A DNA stretch of 64,000 nucleotides from Ovoidimarina sp963698645 (GCA_963698645.1 CAVORP010000007.1:806001-870000); one strand, 5' to 3'; shown: positions 19,012 to 28,394, numbered from the stretch's first letter. The notes: generated by a model from the letters alone, not told the origin. Program-made: numbers and translations.

Positions 19012-20026
19012 ATGACGGGGCCGGGAATTGGTTTCGAGGCTGCGCTGACGGCGGCGATCGACGGGAAGACCAAGCCTCCCGGCAGTCTTGGTCGGATCGA
19101 GGAACTGGCAGCGCAGATCGCGCGATTGCAGGGATCCTTGACGCCGCGGATGGAGACCTGTCGGCATATCATCTTTGCCGCGGATCACGGGCTGGCACTT
19201 GAGGGCGTTTCGGCCTTTCCGCAGGCGGTGACGCGGGAGATGGTGCGGAACTTTCTGGCGGGCGGGGCAGCGTCGAACGTGTTCGCACGTGTCAACGGTG
19301 TCGATCTTACCGTGGTGGATGCCGGGGTCGCGGGGGAACCGCTTGAGGCAGACCGGTCTTGTGTCCGAACGGATCGGGGGCGGGACGGCAAGTGCGCTTT
19401 CCGGCCCGGCGATGACGCCAGCCGATGCCGAGCGGGCGCTTGATGCAGGCCGCAGGATCGCGGGAGCCCAGCCGGCGGATGCGATATCCCTGGGCGAGAT
19501 GGGGATCGGCAATACATCCTCTGCCGCCCTTCTAGCGGCGAAGTTGTTCGGGCGGCCGGTTGCGGATTTCGCGGGGCGCGGGACCGGACTGGACGATGCG
19601 GGTCTGGCGGCGAAGATCGCGGTTCTGGAAAGGGCGGCGGCGCGGACCGACGCGCGGCTGGATGGCCGGACGGCACTGGCGGAATATGGCGGCTTCGAGA
19701 TTGCGATGATGGCGGGCGCGATGCTGGCCTCCGCCCGGGATGGACGGATCGTCATTGTCGACGGGTTCATCGCGACTGCCGCTGCCGCGGTTGCGCTTGA
19801 TCTAGAGCCGGGGGCGCGGCAGGCGATGGTCTTTGCGCATCAATCGGCGGAAGCCGGGCATCGGCTTTTGTGCGAGTGCCTTGATGCGCGGCCCCTTTTG
19901 CAGCTTGAGATGCGGTTGGGCGAGGGCACCGGCGCGCTTCTGGCCTGGCCGCTTTTGCGCGCCGCGGCGGCGATGCTGAACGAGATGGCCAGTTTCGAGA
20001 GCGCGGGTGTGAGCCGGTCCGAATGA
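19012..20026 (+). CDS. cobT: Nicotinate-nucleotide-dimethylbenzimidazole phosphoribosyltransferase (frameshifted)
   Basis: Makes alpha-ribazole phosphate from NaMN and dimethylbenzimidazole for the lower ligand of B12. Diagnostic segments are KTKPPGSLGRIEELA, the HGL region AADHGLALEGVSAFPQAVT, LGEMGIGNTSSAALLAAKL and GFIATAAA. An extra C at about 19342 breaks the frame before LRQTGLVSERIGGGTA. Corrected length is 337 residues, normal for the family. The stop overlaps the cobS start by 4 bases (ATGA). Confidence 0.93.
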
Positions 20027-20793
20027 AGGACCGCATCTACGAGGAAAGCGTGATCTTTCTGCTGGCGGTGCAGTTTCTGACCCGGCTTCCGGTGCCGCGT
20101 GATCCGGGCTGGTCCGAAGCGCGGATGGAAGCCACGCCGCGCTGGTACCCGGCGGTCGGGCTTGTCGTGGGAGCCATCTCGGCGCTTGTCTTCTGGGGCG
20201 CGGATCTGGTCCTGCCCCAGGTTCTGGCAGCGATTCTGGCGACCGGCGCGGGGATTGTCGCGACGGGGGCGTTCCACGAGGATGGGTTTGCGGATTGCTG
20301 TGACGGTTTGGGCGGCGCGGTCAGCCGTGAGCGCGCGCTTGAGATCATGAAGGACAGCAGGCTGGGAACCTACGGAGCGGTTGGCATCGGCCTTGTGCTT
20401 GCCACCAAGGTGGCGGCGCTGGCCACGTTGCCGGCGGATCTGGTTCCGTGGATCTTGATTGTGGGGCATTGCCTCAGCCGTGCGAGTTCGGTCGCGGTGA
20501 TCGCTACGGGCCACTATGTCCGCGATCACGGGACCGGAAAGCCGGTCGCGAGCGGCACATCGGGATTGTGGTTTGCATGGGTGATGTCCCTGCTGGCGCT
20601 GGGATTTGCCGGTTTCGTTGCGCCGGTCGCGGCGGTGGGTGCGGGCGCGTTGGGGCTTGTCGTCGGTCATCTTGCAATGCGTCGCGTGTTCGAGCCGCGT
20701 CTGGGCGGCTATACTGGCGATTGTCTGGGTGCGGTGCAGCAGATCAGCGAAATCGGGTTTCTTCTGGGGCTTCTTGCGGTGATCGGGACATGA
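20023..20793 (+). CDS. cobS: Adenosylcobinamide-GDP ribazoletransferase (cobalamin synthase)
   Basis: Integral inner-membrane enzyme joining adenosylcobinamide-GDP and alpha-ribazole (phosphate), the last step of B12 assembly. 256 residues with the motif AFHEDGFADCCDGLGG and KDSRLGTYGAVG, and about six hydrophobic helices. Coupled to cobT upstream (4-base overlap) and ybeY downstream (ATGA overlap at 20790). Called cobV in the older Pseudomonas denitrificans naming. Confidence 0.95.
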   Translation: MKDRIYEESVIFLLAVQFLTRLPVPRDPGWSEARMEATPRWYPAVGLVVGAISALVFWGADLVLPQVLAAILATGAGIVATGAFHEDGFADCCDGLGGAVSRERALEIMKDSRLGTYGAVGIGLVLATKVAALATLPADLVPWILIVGHCLSRASSVAVIATGHYVRDHGTGKPVASGTSGLWFAWVMSLLALGFAGFVAPVAAVGAGALGLVVGHLAMRRVFEPRLGGYTGDCLGAVQQISEIGFLLGLLAVIGT

Positions 20794-21278
20794 CGGTTGA
20801 TGTGGTGATCGAAGACGCGCGATGGGAGGCGCAGGGGCTTGAGGCCCTTTCGGCCCGCGCCTCGGATGCGGCCCTTGCGCATCTTGGGCTGGACCCGGAT
20901 GCATGGCAGATCGCGGTTCTGGGCTGCGATGATGCGCGGATCGCCGCGCTGAACGCGGATTTCCGTGGCAAGCCGGTTCCCACCAATGTGCTGTCCTGGC
21001 CGTCCGAGGAGCGCGGCGCGGCAGGACCGGGGGAGGTTCCCGACAGGCCCAGCCCCGGCGGCGATCCCGAGCTTGGAGACATCGCCATAGCCTTTGAAAC
21101 GACGGCGCGGGAGGCAGAGGAACGGGGGCTTGCACTGGCCGACCATACGGCCCATCTGGTCGTTCACGCAGTGTTGCATCTTTTGGGTTACGACCACGAA
21201 GATGACCGGGATGCCGCACTCATGGAAAGATTGGAAGTCGAGATACTTGCCAGTCTGGGGGTTGCCGACCCATATTAG
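20790..21278 (+). CDS. ybeY: Endoribonuclease YbeY
   Basis: Metal-dependent RNase for 16S rRNA 3' maturation and ribosome quality control. 162 residues from the ATG that overlaps the cobS stop. The zinc motif HxxxHxxGYDH is seen as HAVLHLLGYDH (His 126, 130, 136). NVLSWP at 66-71 is conserved. Followed by corC and lnt, a very common order in alphaproteobacteria. Confidence 0.95.
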   Translation: MTVDVVIEDARWEAQGLEALSARASDAALAHLGLDPDAWQIAVLGCDDARIAALNADFRGKPVPTNVLSWPSEERGAAGPGEVPDRPSPGGDPELGDIAIAFETTAREAEERGLALADHTAHLVVHAVLHLLGYDHEDDRDAALMERLEVEILASLGVADPY

Positions 21279-21318
21279 GGCGGTCACCCCAGACGGTGGC
21301 GACGTTTGGAAAGGCAAG

Positions 21319-22260
21319 ATGGGCGATAGTCAGGACGGGTCTTCTGGGGCAGCGCAGGGCGCGCAACAGGAACCCGGAACAGATCAGGACGCGGACGAAA
21401 GCGGGGCCGCGCAGGGATTCTTTTCAAGATTTTTGTCTGCTTTTTCTTCCGAGGATGAAGACGACCAGACCGACAAACACGAAGCACTGGCCACCGTGAA
21501 TGGTGCGATCGGGCCGGGTCTGATGAACCTGCGCCGGATGCGGATCGAAGATGTCATGCTTCCGAAGGTCGAGATCGTCGCGGTTCCCGTCGATATCGGA
21601 CTGAGCGAGTTGGTTGATGTGTTTCGCAAGAGCGGCCTGACCCGGCTGCCGGTCTATCGCGGGACGCTGGATACCCCGATCGGGATGATTCATCTCAAGG
21701 ATTTCGCGCTGATCCACGGGTTCAACGGCAAGAACGCCAAGTTCGAACTGGCAGAGATGCTGCGGCCGCTTCTGTTCGCGCCGCCGTCGATGCCGATCGG
21801 GGTTCTCTTGCAGAAGATGCAATCGGACCGGATGCATATGGCGCTGGTCATCGACGAATATGGCGGTGTCGATGGTCTGGTGACGATCGAGGATCTGATC
21901 GAACAGGTGATCGGCGAGATCGAGGACGAGCATGATATCGCGGAAGGCCAGTTCTGGGTCGAGGAAGCGCCCGGCTGTTATCTGGCGCAGTCGCGCACGC
22001 CCTTGGACGAGTTCGAAGAGGCGATCGGCCAGAAGCTTGTCGATGCCGAGGATGAGGAAGAGATCGACACGCTGGGCGGGCTCGTCTTCATGCTTGCGGG
22101 GCGTGTGCCGTCGCGGGGCGAAGTCATCCACCACCCCGATGGTCCCGATTTCGAGGTCGTCGATGCCGACCCGCGCCGGATCAAGCGCCTGCGGGTGCGG
22201 TTGAACTCCGCTCCCGGACCCCGCCGGGATGCGGCTTCGGATATGGGCGGGGATGACTGA
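21319..22260 (+). CDS. corC: CBS-pair / CorC_HlyC domain protein
   Basis: 313-residue soluble protein of the CorC/HlyC family, linked to magnesium/cobalt efflux and cation homeostasis. Order: an acidic, low-complexity N-terminus (1-55), two CBS domains (about 77-200, with DVMLPKVEIVAVP and ALVIDEYGGVDGLVTIEDL), then a CorC_HlyC domain (about 215-295). There is no DUF21 membrane part, as in E. coli CorC. ATG 21319 follows GGAAAGG. The 3' end overlaps lnt by 8 bases. Confidence 0.92.
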   Translation: MGDSQDGSSGAAQGAQQEPGTDQDADESGAAQGFFSRFLSAFSSEDEDDQTDKHEALATVNGAIGPGLMNLRRMRIEDVMLPKVEIVAVPVDIGLSELVDVFRKSGLTRLPVYRGTLDTPIGMIHLKDFALIHGFNGKNAKFELAEMLRPLLFAPPSMPIGVLLQKMQSDRMHMALVIDEYGGVDGLVTIEDLIEQVIGEIEDEHDIAEGQFWVEEAPGCYLAQSRTPLDEFEEAIGQKLVDAEDEEEIDTLGGLVFMLAGRVPSRGEVIHHPDGPDFEVVDADPRRIKRLRVRLNSAPGPRRDAASDMGGDD

Positions 22261-23773
22261 ACCAGAGAGCCAGCCTGGCTGGATCGCGGATCGACGGGGA
22301 TGGCAGAGGGTGGCACTTGCCGCCCTGGCGGGCGCGGCGGCGGGTCTGGGTCAGGTCCCATTCTCGCTTTTCTGGCTCGCGCTTCCGGCCTTTGCGCTGG
22401 GATATCTGCTTTGGCGGGTGTCAGTGTCCGGGCGCGCGGCATTCGGCGCGGGCTGGGCCTTTGGCCTTGGCTATTTCGCGGTCACCCTGCACTGGATCGT
22501 TGAACCGTTTCTTGTCGATGTCGCGCGGCATGGCTGGATGGCGCCCTTCGCGCTTGTTCTGCTTTCGGGGGGACTTGCACTGTTCTGGGGGGCGGCGTTC
22601 GCGCTGACGCATGCGATGCGGTCGGGGCCCGCCGGGATCGTCGGCTGGGCGGGTGCGCTATCGCTGGCGGAGTTGCTGCGGGGGAATATTCTCACCGGTT
22701 TTCCATGGGCCTTGCCCGGATATATCTGGTCCGAAACGTCGGTCTTTCAGGTGCTTTCGCTCGTCGGGCCCTATGGTCTTACGCTGATGACGCTGCTTGT
22801 GGCAGCGGGGCTTGCACGGGTGGCGCTGCCGCAAGGGCGTCTCTCGGGTGCCATGCTGGTGGCCGTTCTGGCCGCTTTGATGATGGCGCCCGCCATGCTG
22901 GGCACCGCGCCTTTGGGGCCGGAAGGTCCTGTTATCAGGCTGGTCCAGCCCAACGCGCCGCAGGAGGAGAAATGGGACCCCGACAAGGTCAACATGTTCT
23001 TCCGACGGCAGCTTGAATTCACCGCTGAACCTGCGGAGGTGATGCCGGCGCTTGTGGTCTGGCCCGAGACGGCGATTCCATGGGCGTTGGAGCGTGCGGG
23101 CGATACGCTCAGCTATGTCGCGGATGCAGCGGCAGGCGTTCCCGTCGTTCTTGGGGCGAACCGGCGCGAGGATGGACGCAGCTACAATGCGCTGGCCGTT
23201 GTCGAGGCGGAGGGGCGGGTCACCGGACTTTACGACAAGCATCACCTTGTGCCGTTTGGCGAGTACATTCCCTTTGGCGGTCTGGCGGAGTTGGTGGGTC
23301 TGCGCAGCTTTGCGGCCCGGGACGGCTATGGGTTTTCGCCCGGCCCGGGGCCGCGGCTTCTGGATTTCGGGGCGCTCGGTAGCGCGGTTCCGCTGATCTG
23401 CTATGAGGCAATCTTTCCCGGCAGCCTTCGGGGCACGTCGCGGCGCCCGGACTGGATTTTGCAGATCACCAATGACGCGTGGTTCGGCAAGATCGCGGGG
23501 CCGCAACAGCATCTTGCGCAGGCGCGTGCCCGGGCGATCGAGCAGGGTCTTCCCATGGTGCGGGTGGCGAATACCGGCATTTCGGCGATGATCGACGCGC
23601 AGGGGCATGTCGTGGCCAGCCTGCCCCTGGGAGAAGCGGGCTATCTGGATGTGGCATTGCCCCCGCGCCTGGAACACACGGTTTATTCGCGGGTCGCGGA
23701 TAATCCCGCGTGGGTGGCATCCTTGTTGTGCCTGCTGGCGGGATATGCAGGCCGCCGCAAATTTTCCGGTTGA
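22253..23773 (+). CDS. lnt: Apolipoprotein N-acyltransferase
   Basis: Inner-membrane enzyme adding the third acyl chain to lipoproteins. 506 residues from ATG 22253, which lies inside the corC 3' end; an ATG at 22229 would overlap more. The N-terminal half has multiple membrane helices. The periplasmic nitrilase domain has the Glu-Lys-Cys triad in VVWPETAIPW, YDKHHLVPFGEYIP and LICYEAIFPG. Intact. Confidence 0.95.
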   Translation: MTEPESQPGWIADRRGWQRVALAALAGAAAGLGQVPFSLFWLALPAFALGYLLWRVSVSGRAAFGAGWAFGLGYFAVTLHWIVEPFLVDVARHGWMAPFALVLLSGGLALFWGAAFALTHAMRSGPAGIVGWAGALSLAELLRGNILTGFPWALPGYIWSETSVFQVLSLVGPYGLTLMTLLVAAGLARVALPQGRLSGAMLVAVLAALMMAPAMLGTAPLGPEGPVIRLVQPNAPQEEKWDPDKVNMFFRRQLEFTAEPAEVMPALVVWPETAIPWALERAGDTLSYVADAAAGVPVVLGANRREDGRSYNALAVVEAEGRVTGLYDKHHLVPFGEYIPFGGLAELVGLRSFAARDGYGFSPGPGPRLLDFGALGSAVPLICYEAIFPGSLRGTSRRPDWILQITNDAWFGKIAGPQQHLAQARARAIEQGLPMVRVANTGISAMIDAQGHVVASLPLGEAGYLDVALPPRLEHTVYSRVADNPAWVASLLCLLAGYAGRRKFSG

Positions 23774-23810
23774 CCGGGCGCGGGCCGCCGCGTAGGCGGA
23801 CGAATGCACT

Positions 23811-23854
23811 GTCACAACGGCTTCCTGGCGTGACGGAAAGACATGAATGGAGCA
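23811..23854 (+). ncRNA. SAM/SAH riboswitch in the metK leader
   Basis: A 44-base element just before metK matches the SAM/SAH riboswitch pseudoknot. Stem P1 is GTCAC (23811-23815) with GTGAC (23830-23834). The loop AACGGCTTCCTGGC carries GCTTCC (23820-23825), which can pair with GGAGC (23849-23853) that includes the Shine-Dalgarno sequence, 5 bases before the metK ATG at 23859. Ligand binding would sequester the ribosome site, a translational OFF switch that represses SAM synthesis when SAM is plentiful. The class is described from Rhodobacterales upstream of metK. Identification is by recalled consensus, not a covariance search. Confidence 0.92.
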
Positions 23855-23858
23855 CCAA

Positions 23859-25040
23859 ATGTCCCGGCAGAATTACACTTTTACCTCTGAGAGCGTTTCA
23901 GAGGGGCATCCCGATAAGGTCTGTGACCGGATATCGGATGCGATCCTCGATGCATTTCTGGCAGAGGAGTTGCAGGCCCGCGTCGCATGCGAAACTTTTG
24001 CCACGACCAATCAGGTTGTTATCGGCGGCGAAGTGGGCCTGTCCGATCCCGGGCGGTTGGCCACGTTCATGCAGACCGTACCGGACATCGCGCGGGCCTG
24101 TATCAAGGATATCGGATACGAGCAGGAAAAGTTTCACCACGCGACCTGCAACATCCTGAACCTTCTGCACGAACAGTCGGCGCACATCGCGCAGGGCGTG
24201 AACGCGAAGGACAACAAGGACGAAGGCGCGGGCGATCAGGGCATCATGTTCGGCTATGCCGTGCGGGAGACGCCGGAGCTGATGCCGGCGCCAATTCACT
24301 ATGCCCATACGATCCTGCGTCGTCTGGCCGAGGTGCGGAAGTCCGGCCAGGAACCGACGCTTCGCCCGGATGCAAAGTCGCAGCTTTCGCTGCGTTACGA
24401 GGGGGGCAAGCCGGTCGAGGTGACGTCGATCGTGCTGTCGACGCAGCATGAAAGCGAAGACCAGACCTCGGACGATATCCGGGCGATCGTGGAACCCTAT
24501 ATCCGCGAAGTTCTTCCCAATGACTGGCTGACCGAGGCCACCGAATGGTGGGTGAACCCGACGGGCACTTTCGTGATCGGCGGGCCGGACGGGGATGCGG
24601 GTCTGACGGGCCGCAAGATTATCGTCGATACATATGGCGGGTCGGCGGCCCATGGCGGCGGAGCGTTTTCCGGCAAGGACCCCACCAAGGTGGACCGTTC
24701 GGCGGCCTATGCCGCGCGCTATCTTGCGAAGAACGTCGTTGCGTCCGGTCTGGCGGACCGGTGCACGATCCAGCTTGCCTATGCGATCGGCGTATCGAAG
24801 CCCCTGTCGATCTATGCCGATCTGCACGGGACCGGAGATGTGGATCCGGCGGCCATCGAACTGGCAATCCCGAAGATCATGGATCTGAGCCCGCGTGGCA
24901 TTCGCGAGCATCTCTCGCTTAACCGGCCGATCTATGCCCGTACCGCGGCTTATGGCCATTTCGGGCGTGCGCCCGAGGCCGATGGCGGGTTCTCGTGGGA
25001 ACGCACCGATCTTGTGGAGGCGTTGAAGCGGGCGGTCTGA
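23859..25040 (+). CDS. metK: S-adenosylmethionine synthetase
   Basis: Makes SAM from methionine and ATP in the cytoplasm. 393 residues from ATG 23859 (MSRQNYTFTSESVSEGHPDK), chosen because the Shine-Dalgarno lies within the riboswitch; ATG 23847 overlaps the element. Signatures: GHPDKVCDRISDA, GAGDQGIMFGYA and GGGAFSGKDPTKVDRSAAY. Intact. Expression is expected to be controlled by the SAM/SAH riboswitch directly upstream. A terminator follows. Confidence 0.97.
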   Translation: MSRQNYTFTSESVSEGHPDKVCDRISDAILDAFLAEELQARVACETFATTNQVVIGGEVGLSDPGRLATFMQTVPDIARACIKDIGYEQEKFHHATCNILNLLHEQSAHIAQGVNAKDNKDEGAGDQGIMFGYAVRETPELMPAPIHYAHTILRRLAEVRKSGQEPTLRPDAKSQLSLRYEGGKPVEVTSIVLSTQHESEDQTSDDIRAIVEPYIREVLPNDWLTEATEWWVNPTGTFVIGGPDGDAGLTGRKIIVDTYGGSAAHGGGAFSGKDPTKVDRSAAYAARYLAKNVVASGLADRCTIQLAYAIGVSKPLSIYADLHGTGDVDPAAIELAIPKIMDLSPRGIREHLSLNRPIYARTAAYGHFGRAPEADGGFSWERTDLVEALKRAV

Positions 25041-25070
25041 TCCCGGCTGTCGCGTGTGCGGAAATCCGAA

Positions 25071-25110
25071 GGGTCGGCCCCTGGTGTAGAACACCATCGG
25101 CCGGCCTTTT
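25071..25110 (+). terminator. Intrinsic terminator after metK
   Basis: A long hairpin pairs GGTCGGCC with GGCCGGCC, with an inner GGTGT / ACACC stem, followed by TTTT. It lies about 30 bases past the metK stop and before trmB. Confidence 0.75.
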
Positions 25111-25180
25111 GCCTTTCTGCACGCTGAACGCCGCAAACGGCGGTTGACGCGGTGGAACTTGCCCGCCAAACACCGCGCCC

Positions 25181-25894
25181 ATGACAAGACGCGAGCATCC
25201 CTCTGGCGCGCCGTGGCGCAACTTCTATGGCCGCCGGCATGGCAAGACCCTGCGTGAAAACCATCGGGAGTATCTGGACAAGGATCTAGAGAAGTTGTCG
25301 CCCGGCCCGGTTGGCTGGGATGAGAACCCGGAGCGCGCCGCACTCGACCTCAAGGCACTTTTCGGGGCGAAACCGCTTTGGCTGGAGATCGGTTTTGGCG
25401 GCGGTGAACATCTTGTGCACCAAGCCGCGCTTCATCCAGAAGTCGGAATGATCGGTTGCGAACCGTTCATCAATGGCGTTGCGATGCTGCTGGGCAAGAT
25501 CCGCGCCGCCGGGGTTACGAACCTTGCCGTGCATCCGGGGGACGTGCGGGACCTGTTCGATGTCCTGCCAGAGGGGTCGGTGGAGAAGGCATTCTTGCTC
25601 TATCCCGATCCATGGCCGAAGGCGCGGCATCATCGCCGCCGTTTCGTGACGCCAGAATACCTTGAACCGCTGTCGCGGGTCATGGCCGGAGGTGGCGAGC
25701 TTCGGATTGCCACCGACATTCCCGACTATGTGCGCCAGACCTTGGACGAGGTGCCGAGCCATGGCTTCGACTGGCTGGCGGAAGGACCCGAAGACTGGAG
25801 ACTTCCGTGGGATGACTGGCTGTCGACCCGTTATGAGCAAAAGGCGCTGCGCGAGGGCCGTGTGCCGCATTACCTGACGTTCCGGCGGCGCTAG
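25181..25894 (+). CDS. trmB: tRNA (guanine-N7)-methyltransferase TrmB
   Basis: Methylates G46 of tRNA using SAM. 237 residues: a basic N-terminus (RNFYGRRHGKTLRENH), the SAM-binding LEIGFGGGEHLV, IGCEPFINGV, and the family motif LLYPDPWPKARHHRRRF. Sits between the metK terminator and aroA. Intact. Confidence 0.95.
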   Translation: MTRREHPSGAPWRNFYGRRHGKTLRENHREYLDKDLEKLSPGPVGWDENPERAALDLKALFGAKPLWLEIGFGGGEHLVHQAALHPEVGMIGCEPFINGVAMLLGKIRAAGVTNLAVHPGDVRDLFDVLPEGSVEKAFLLYPDPWPKARHHRRRFVTPEYLEPLSRVMAGGGELRIATDIPDYVRQTLDEVPSHGFDWLAEGPEDWRLPWDDWLSTRYEQKALREGRVPHYLTFRRR

Positions 25895-26010
25895 CTTCTC
25901 GGGAAGGAAGCCCAGGCTGCGTCATCTAAATCGGGAATGGCATCGAAGGGGCGTGGACGCTTTGGCGTCGCTCGTTTATCACGCGCGGGTCAAAGCAGAG
26001 AGTTGTCCCG

Positions 26011-27363
26011 ATGTCGTCGCACGGTCCCGCTGTTCCCATGTCCTCGCACCCGGTGAAAGGGCTTTCCGGTGAAGCCCATGTTCCGGGGGACAAATCCATC
26101 AGTCACCGGTCGCTGATCCTTGGTGCGATGGCCGTGGGCGAGACACGGATTCACGATCTTCTGGAGGGCGAGGACGTGCTGCGGACGGCAGCGGCGATGC
26201 GCGCCTTCGGTGCGGAGGTGACCGATCACGGCAAGGGCGAATGGTCGGTACATGGTGTGGGCGTCGGCGGCTTTGCGGAACCCGAGGATGTGGTCGATTG
26301 CGGAAACGCCGGCACGGGGGTCCGGTTGATCATGGGTGCGATGGCGACCACGCCAATCACCGCGACCTTCACGGGCGATGCATCGCTGCGCAGCAGGCCA
26401 ATGGGGCGGATCACCGATCCGATCGCCTTGTTCGGTGCGCGCGCCCACGGCCGGACCGGTGGGCGTTTGCCGATGACGATCGAGGGTGCGGCGGCTGCCG
26501 TTCCGGTCGAGTACCGGGTGCCGATGCCATCGGCGCAGGTGAAATCGGCGGTTCTTCTGGCGGGATTGAATGCGCCGGGTGAGACGGTCGTCATCGAGGC
26601 AGAGGCGACGCGCGATCATACCGAGAGGATGCTGTCGGGGTTCGGGGCCGAATTGTCGGTCGAGGAGACCGTGGATGGACGGGTGATCCGGCTGCAGGGG
26701 CAGCCCGAATTGCGGCCCCAGACGATCCGGGTGCCGCGAGATCCGTCTTCGGCGGCCTTTCCGGTTGCCGCAGCGTTGATCACCGAAGGGTCGGATGTTC
26801 TGGTGCCGGGGATCGGGCTGAACCCGACCCGGGCGGGCCTGTTCGAGACACTGCGCGAAATGGGCGCGGATCTGACCTATGAGAACCCGCGCGATGAGGG
26901 CGGCGAGCCAGCAGCGGACCTTCGGGCGCGGTATTCCCCCGAAATGAAGGGGATCGAGGTTCCGCCCGAACGCGCCGCGTCAATGATCGACGAGTATCCG
27001 ATCCTTTCGGTCGTCGCATCCTTCGCCGAGGGAATTACGATGATGCGCGGCGTCAAGGAGTTGCGGGTCAAGGAAAGCGACCGGATCGACGCCATGGCGC
27101 GCGGGCTGGAGGCGAATGGGGTGACGATCGAAGAAGGCGAAGACTGGTGGTGTGTCCACGGGATGGGTCCGGGTGGCGTACCCGGTGGCGGGATGGCCGC
27201 CGCGCGGCTGGACCACCGGATCGCCATGTCGTTCCTGTGCCTTGGGATGGCGGCGCGAAAGCCGGTGCGGATCGATGATGGCGGACCGATCGCCACGTCA
27301 TTCCCGATCTTCGAGGCTTTGATGACAGGGCTCGGGGCGCGCCTGACCCGGGACAACCACTAG
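26011..27363 (+). CDS. aroA: 3-phosphoshikimate 1-carboxyvinyltransferase (EPSP synthase), class II-like
   Basis: Sixth step of the shikimate pathway. 450 residues with PGDKSISHRS (25-34), RPMGR (129-133), PMPSAQVKSAVLLAGLNAPG, NPTRAGLFETL and IDEYPIL. These are signatures of class II EPSP synthases like the Agrobacterium CP4 enzyme. The residue that is Ala in the glyphosate-tolerant CP4 enzyme is Gly here (CGNAGTG, Gly 101), as in sensitive enzymes. First gene of the aroA-gfa-cmk-rpsA block. The 25895-26010 spacer probably carries its promoter. A second Met at residue 10 is a possible alternative start. Confidence 0.96.
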   Translation: MSSHGPAVPMSSHPVKGLSGEAHVPGDKSISHRSLILGAMAVGETRIHDLLEGEDVLRTAAAMRAFGAEVTDHGKGEWSVHGVGVGGFAEPEDVVDCGNAGTGVRLIMGAMATTPITATFTGDASLRSRPMGRITDPIALFGARAHGRTGGRLPMTIEGAAAAVPVEYRVPMPSAQVKSAVLLAGLNAPGETVVIEAEATRDHTERMLSGFGAELSVEETVDGRVIRLQGQPELRPQTIRVPRDPSSAAFPVAAALITEGSDVLVPGIGLNPTRAGLFETLREMGADLTYENPRDEGGEPAADLRARYSPEMKGIEVPPERAASMIDEYPILSVVASFAEGITMMRGVKELRVKESDRIDAMARGLEANGVTIEEGEDWWCVHGMGPGGVPGGGMAAARLDHRIAMSFLCLGMAARKPVRIDDGGPIATSFPIFEALMTGLGARLTRDNH

Positions 27364-27378
27364 GCGGGAGGGAGCCCT

Positions 27379-27783
27379 TTGGAACGGACCGGTGGATGCA
27401 ACTGCGGGGCGGTGACCTATAGGGTCGCAGGGCCGATGCGCCCGGTGGTGGCCTGTCATTGTGTCCAGTGCCGCAAGACGAGCGGGCACCATGTGGCTGC
27501 AACCTCTGCGCCCCGTGAAACCGTCACGGTTGTTGGTCCGGTCACATGGTATGCATCTTCCGCAACGGCACGCCGGGGTTTTTGCGGTACCTGCGGGTCG
27601 AACCTGTTTTGGGACGGACCGGGAGCGAACCTGTCGATCTTTGCTGGCACGATGGACGCGCCCACGGGGCTGATGCTTGCCGGGCATATCTATTGTGCGG
27701 ACAAGGGTGACTATTACGAGATTGCGGATGACCTGCCCTGTGCTGCGGCGGATGATCCGGCGCTGACGACGGTGGTCTCATGA
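27379..27783 (+). CDS. GFA/CENP-V family zinc-binding protein
   Basis: 134-residue protein with three cysteine motifs typical of the glutathione-dependent formaldehyde-activating (GFA) fold: CNCGAVTY, CHCVQCRKTSG and GTCGSNLFW. Members bind zinc, and some adduct glutathione; the substrate is not predictable. TTG start at 27379 with a GGAGGGA ribosome site about 6 bases upstream. The stop overlaps the cmk start (ATGA), so it is part of the aroA-cmk transcript, an insertion into an otherwise standard order. Confidence 0.85.
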   Translation: MERTGGCNCGAVTYRVAGPMRPVVACHCVQCRKTSGHHVAATSAPRETVTVVGPVTWYASSATARRGFCGTCGSNLFWDGPGANLSIFAGTMDAPTGLMLAGHIYCADKGDYYEIADDLPCAAADDPALTTVVS

Positions 27784-28394
27784 GTTTCACGGTCGCAATT
27801 GATGGCCCTGCCGCCAGCGGCAAGGGCACGATCAGCCGGGCAGTGGCCGCGCATTTCGGGTTCGCGCATCTGGATACCGGGCTTTTGTACCGGGCGGTGG
27901 GGCGGAGGGTGCTTGCGGGCGAGGCGGCGGAGGAGGCCGCGCGCAGCTTGCGGGCCGAGGATCTGGAAGCCGAGGATCTGCGCGGGGCCGACGTGGCGCA
28001 GGCGGCCTCGAAAGTGGCGGCCATCCCGGATGTTCGCGCGGCGCTTCTGGATTTTCAGCGGGTGTTTGCCGCGCGGGCGGGCGGTGCGGTTCTGGACGGG
28101 CGGGATATCGGAACGGTGATCTGCCCCGAGGCGCAGGTGAAGCTCTACGTGATCGCGTCCGACGAGGTGCGGGCACAGCGCCGTTTTGCGGAACTGGTGG
28201 AGCGCGGCACGAAGACCTCGGTTGAAAAGGTGCTTGCGGACCTGCGGGAGCGGGATGCGCGTGACAGCGCGCGGTCGACGGCACCCCTGAAGCCTGCGGA
28301 GGATGCGGTGGTGCTTGATACCTCGGAGTTGTCGATCGATGAGGCGGTTCAGGCGGCCATCGAGCGGGTCTCCGCGGTTCACGACGCGCGGTAG
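27780..28394 (+). CDS. cmk: Cytidylate kinase
   Basis: Phosphorylates CMP and dCMP. 204 residues with P-loop GPAASGKGT at 9-17, HLDTGLLYRAVG, LDGRDIGTVICP and RDARDSARSTAPL. Intact and coupled to the GFA gene. It lies directly before rpsA, the conserved bacterial order. Confidence 0.96.
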   Translation: MSFTVAIDGPAASGKGTISRAVAAHFGFAHLDTGLLYRAVGRRVLAGEAAEEAARSLRAEDLEAEDLRGADVAQAASKVAAIPDVRAALLDFQRVFAARAGGAVLDGRDIGTVICPEAQVKLYVIASDEVRAQRRFAELVERGTKTSVEKVLADLRERDARDSARSTAPLKPAEDAVVLDTSELSIDEAVQAAIERVSAVHDAR

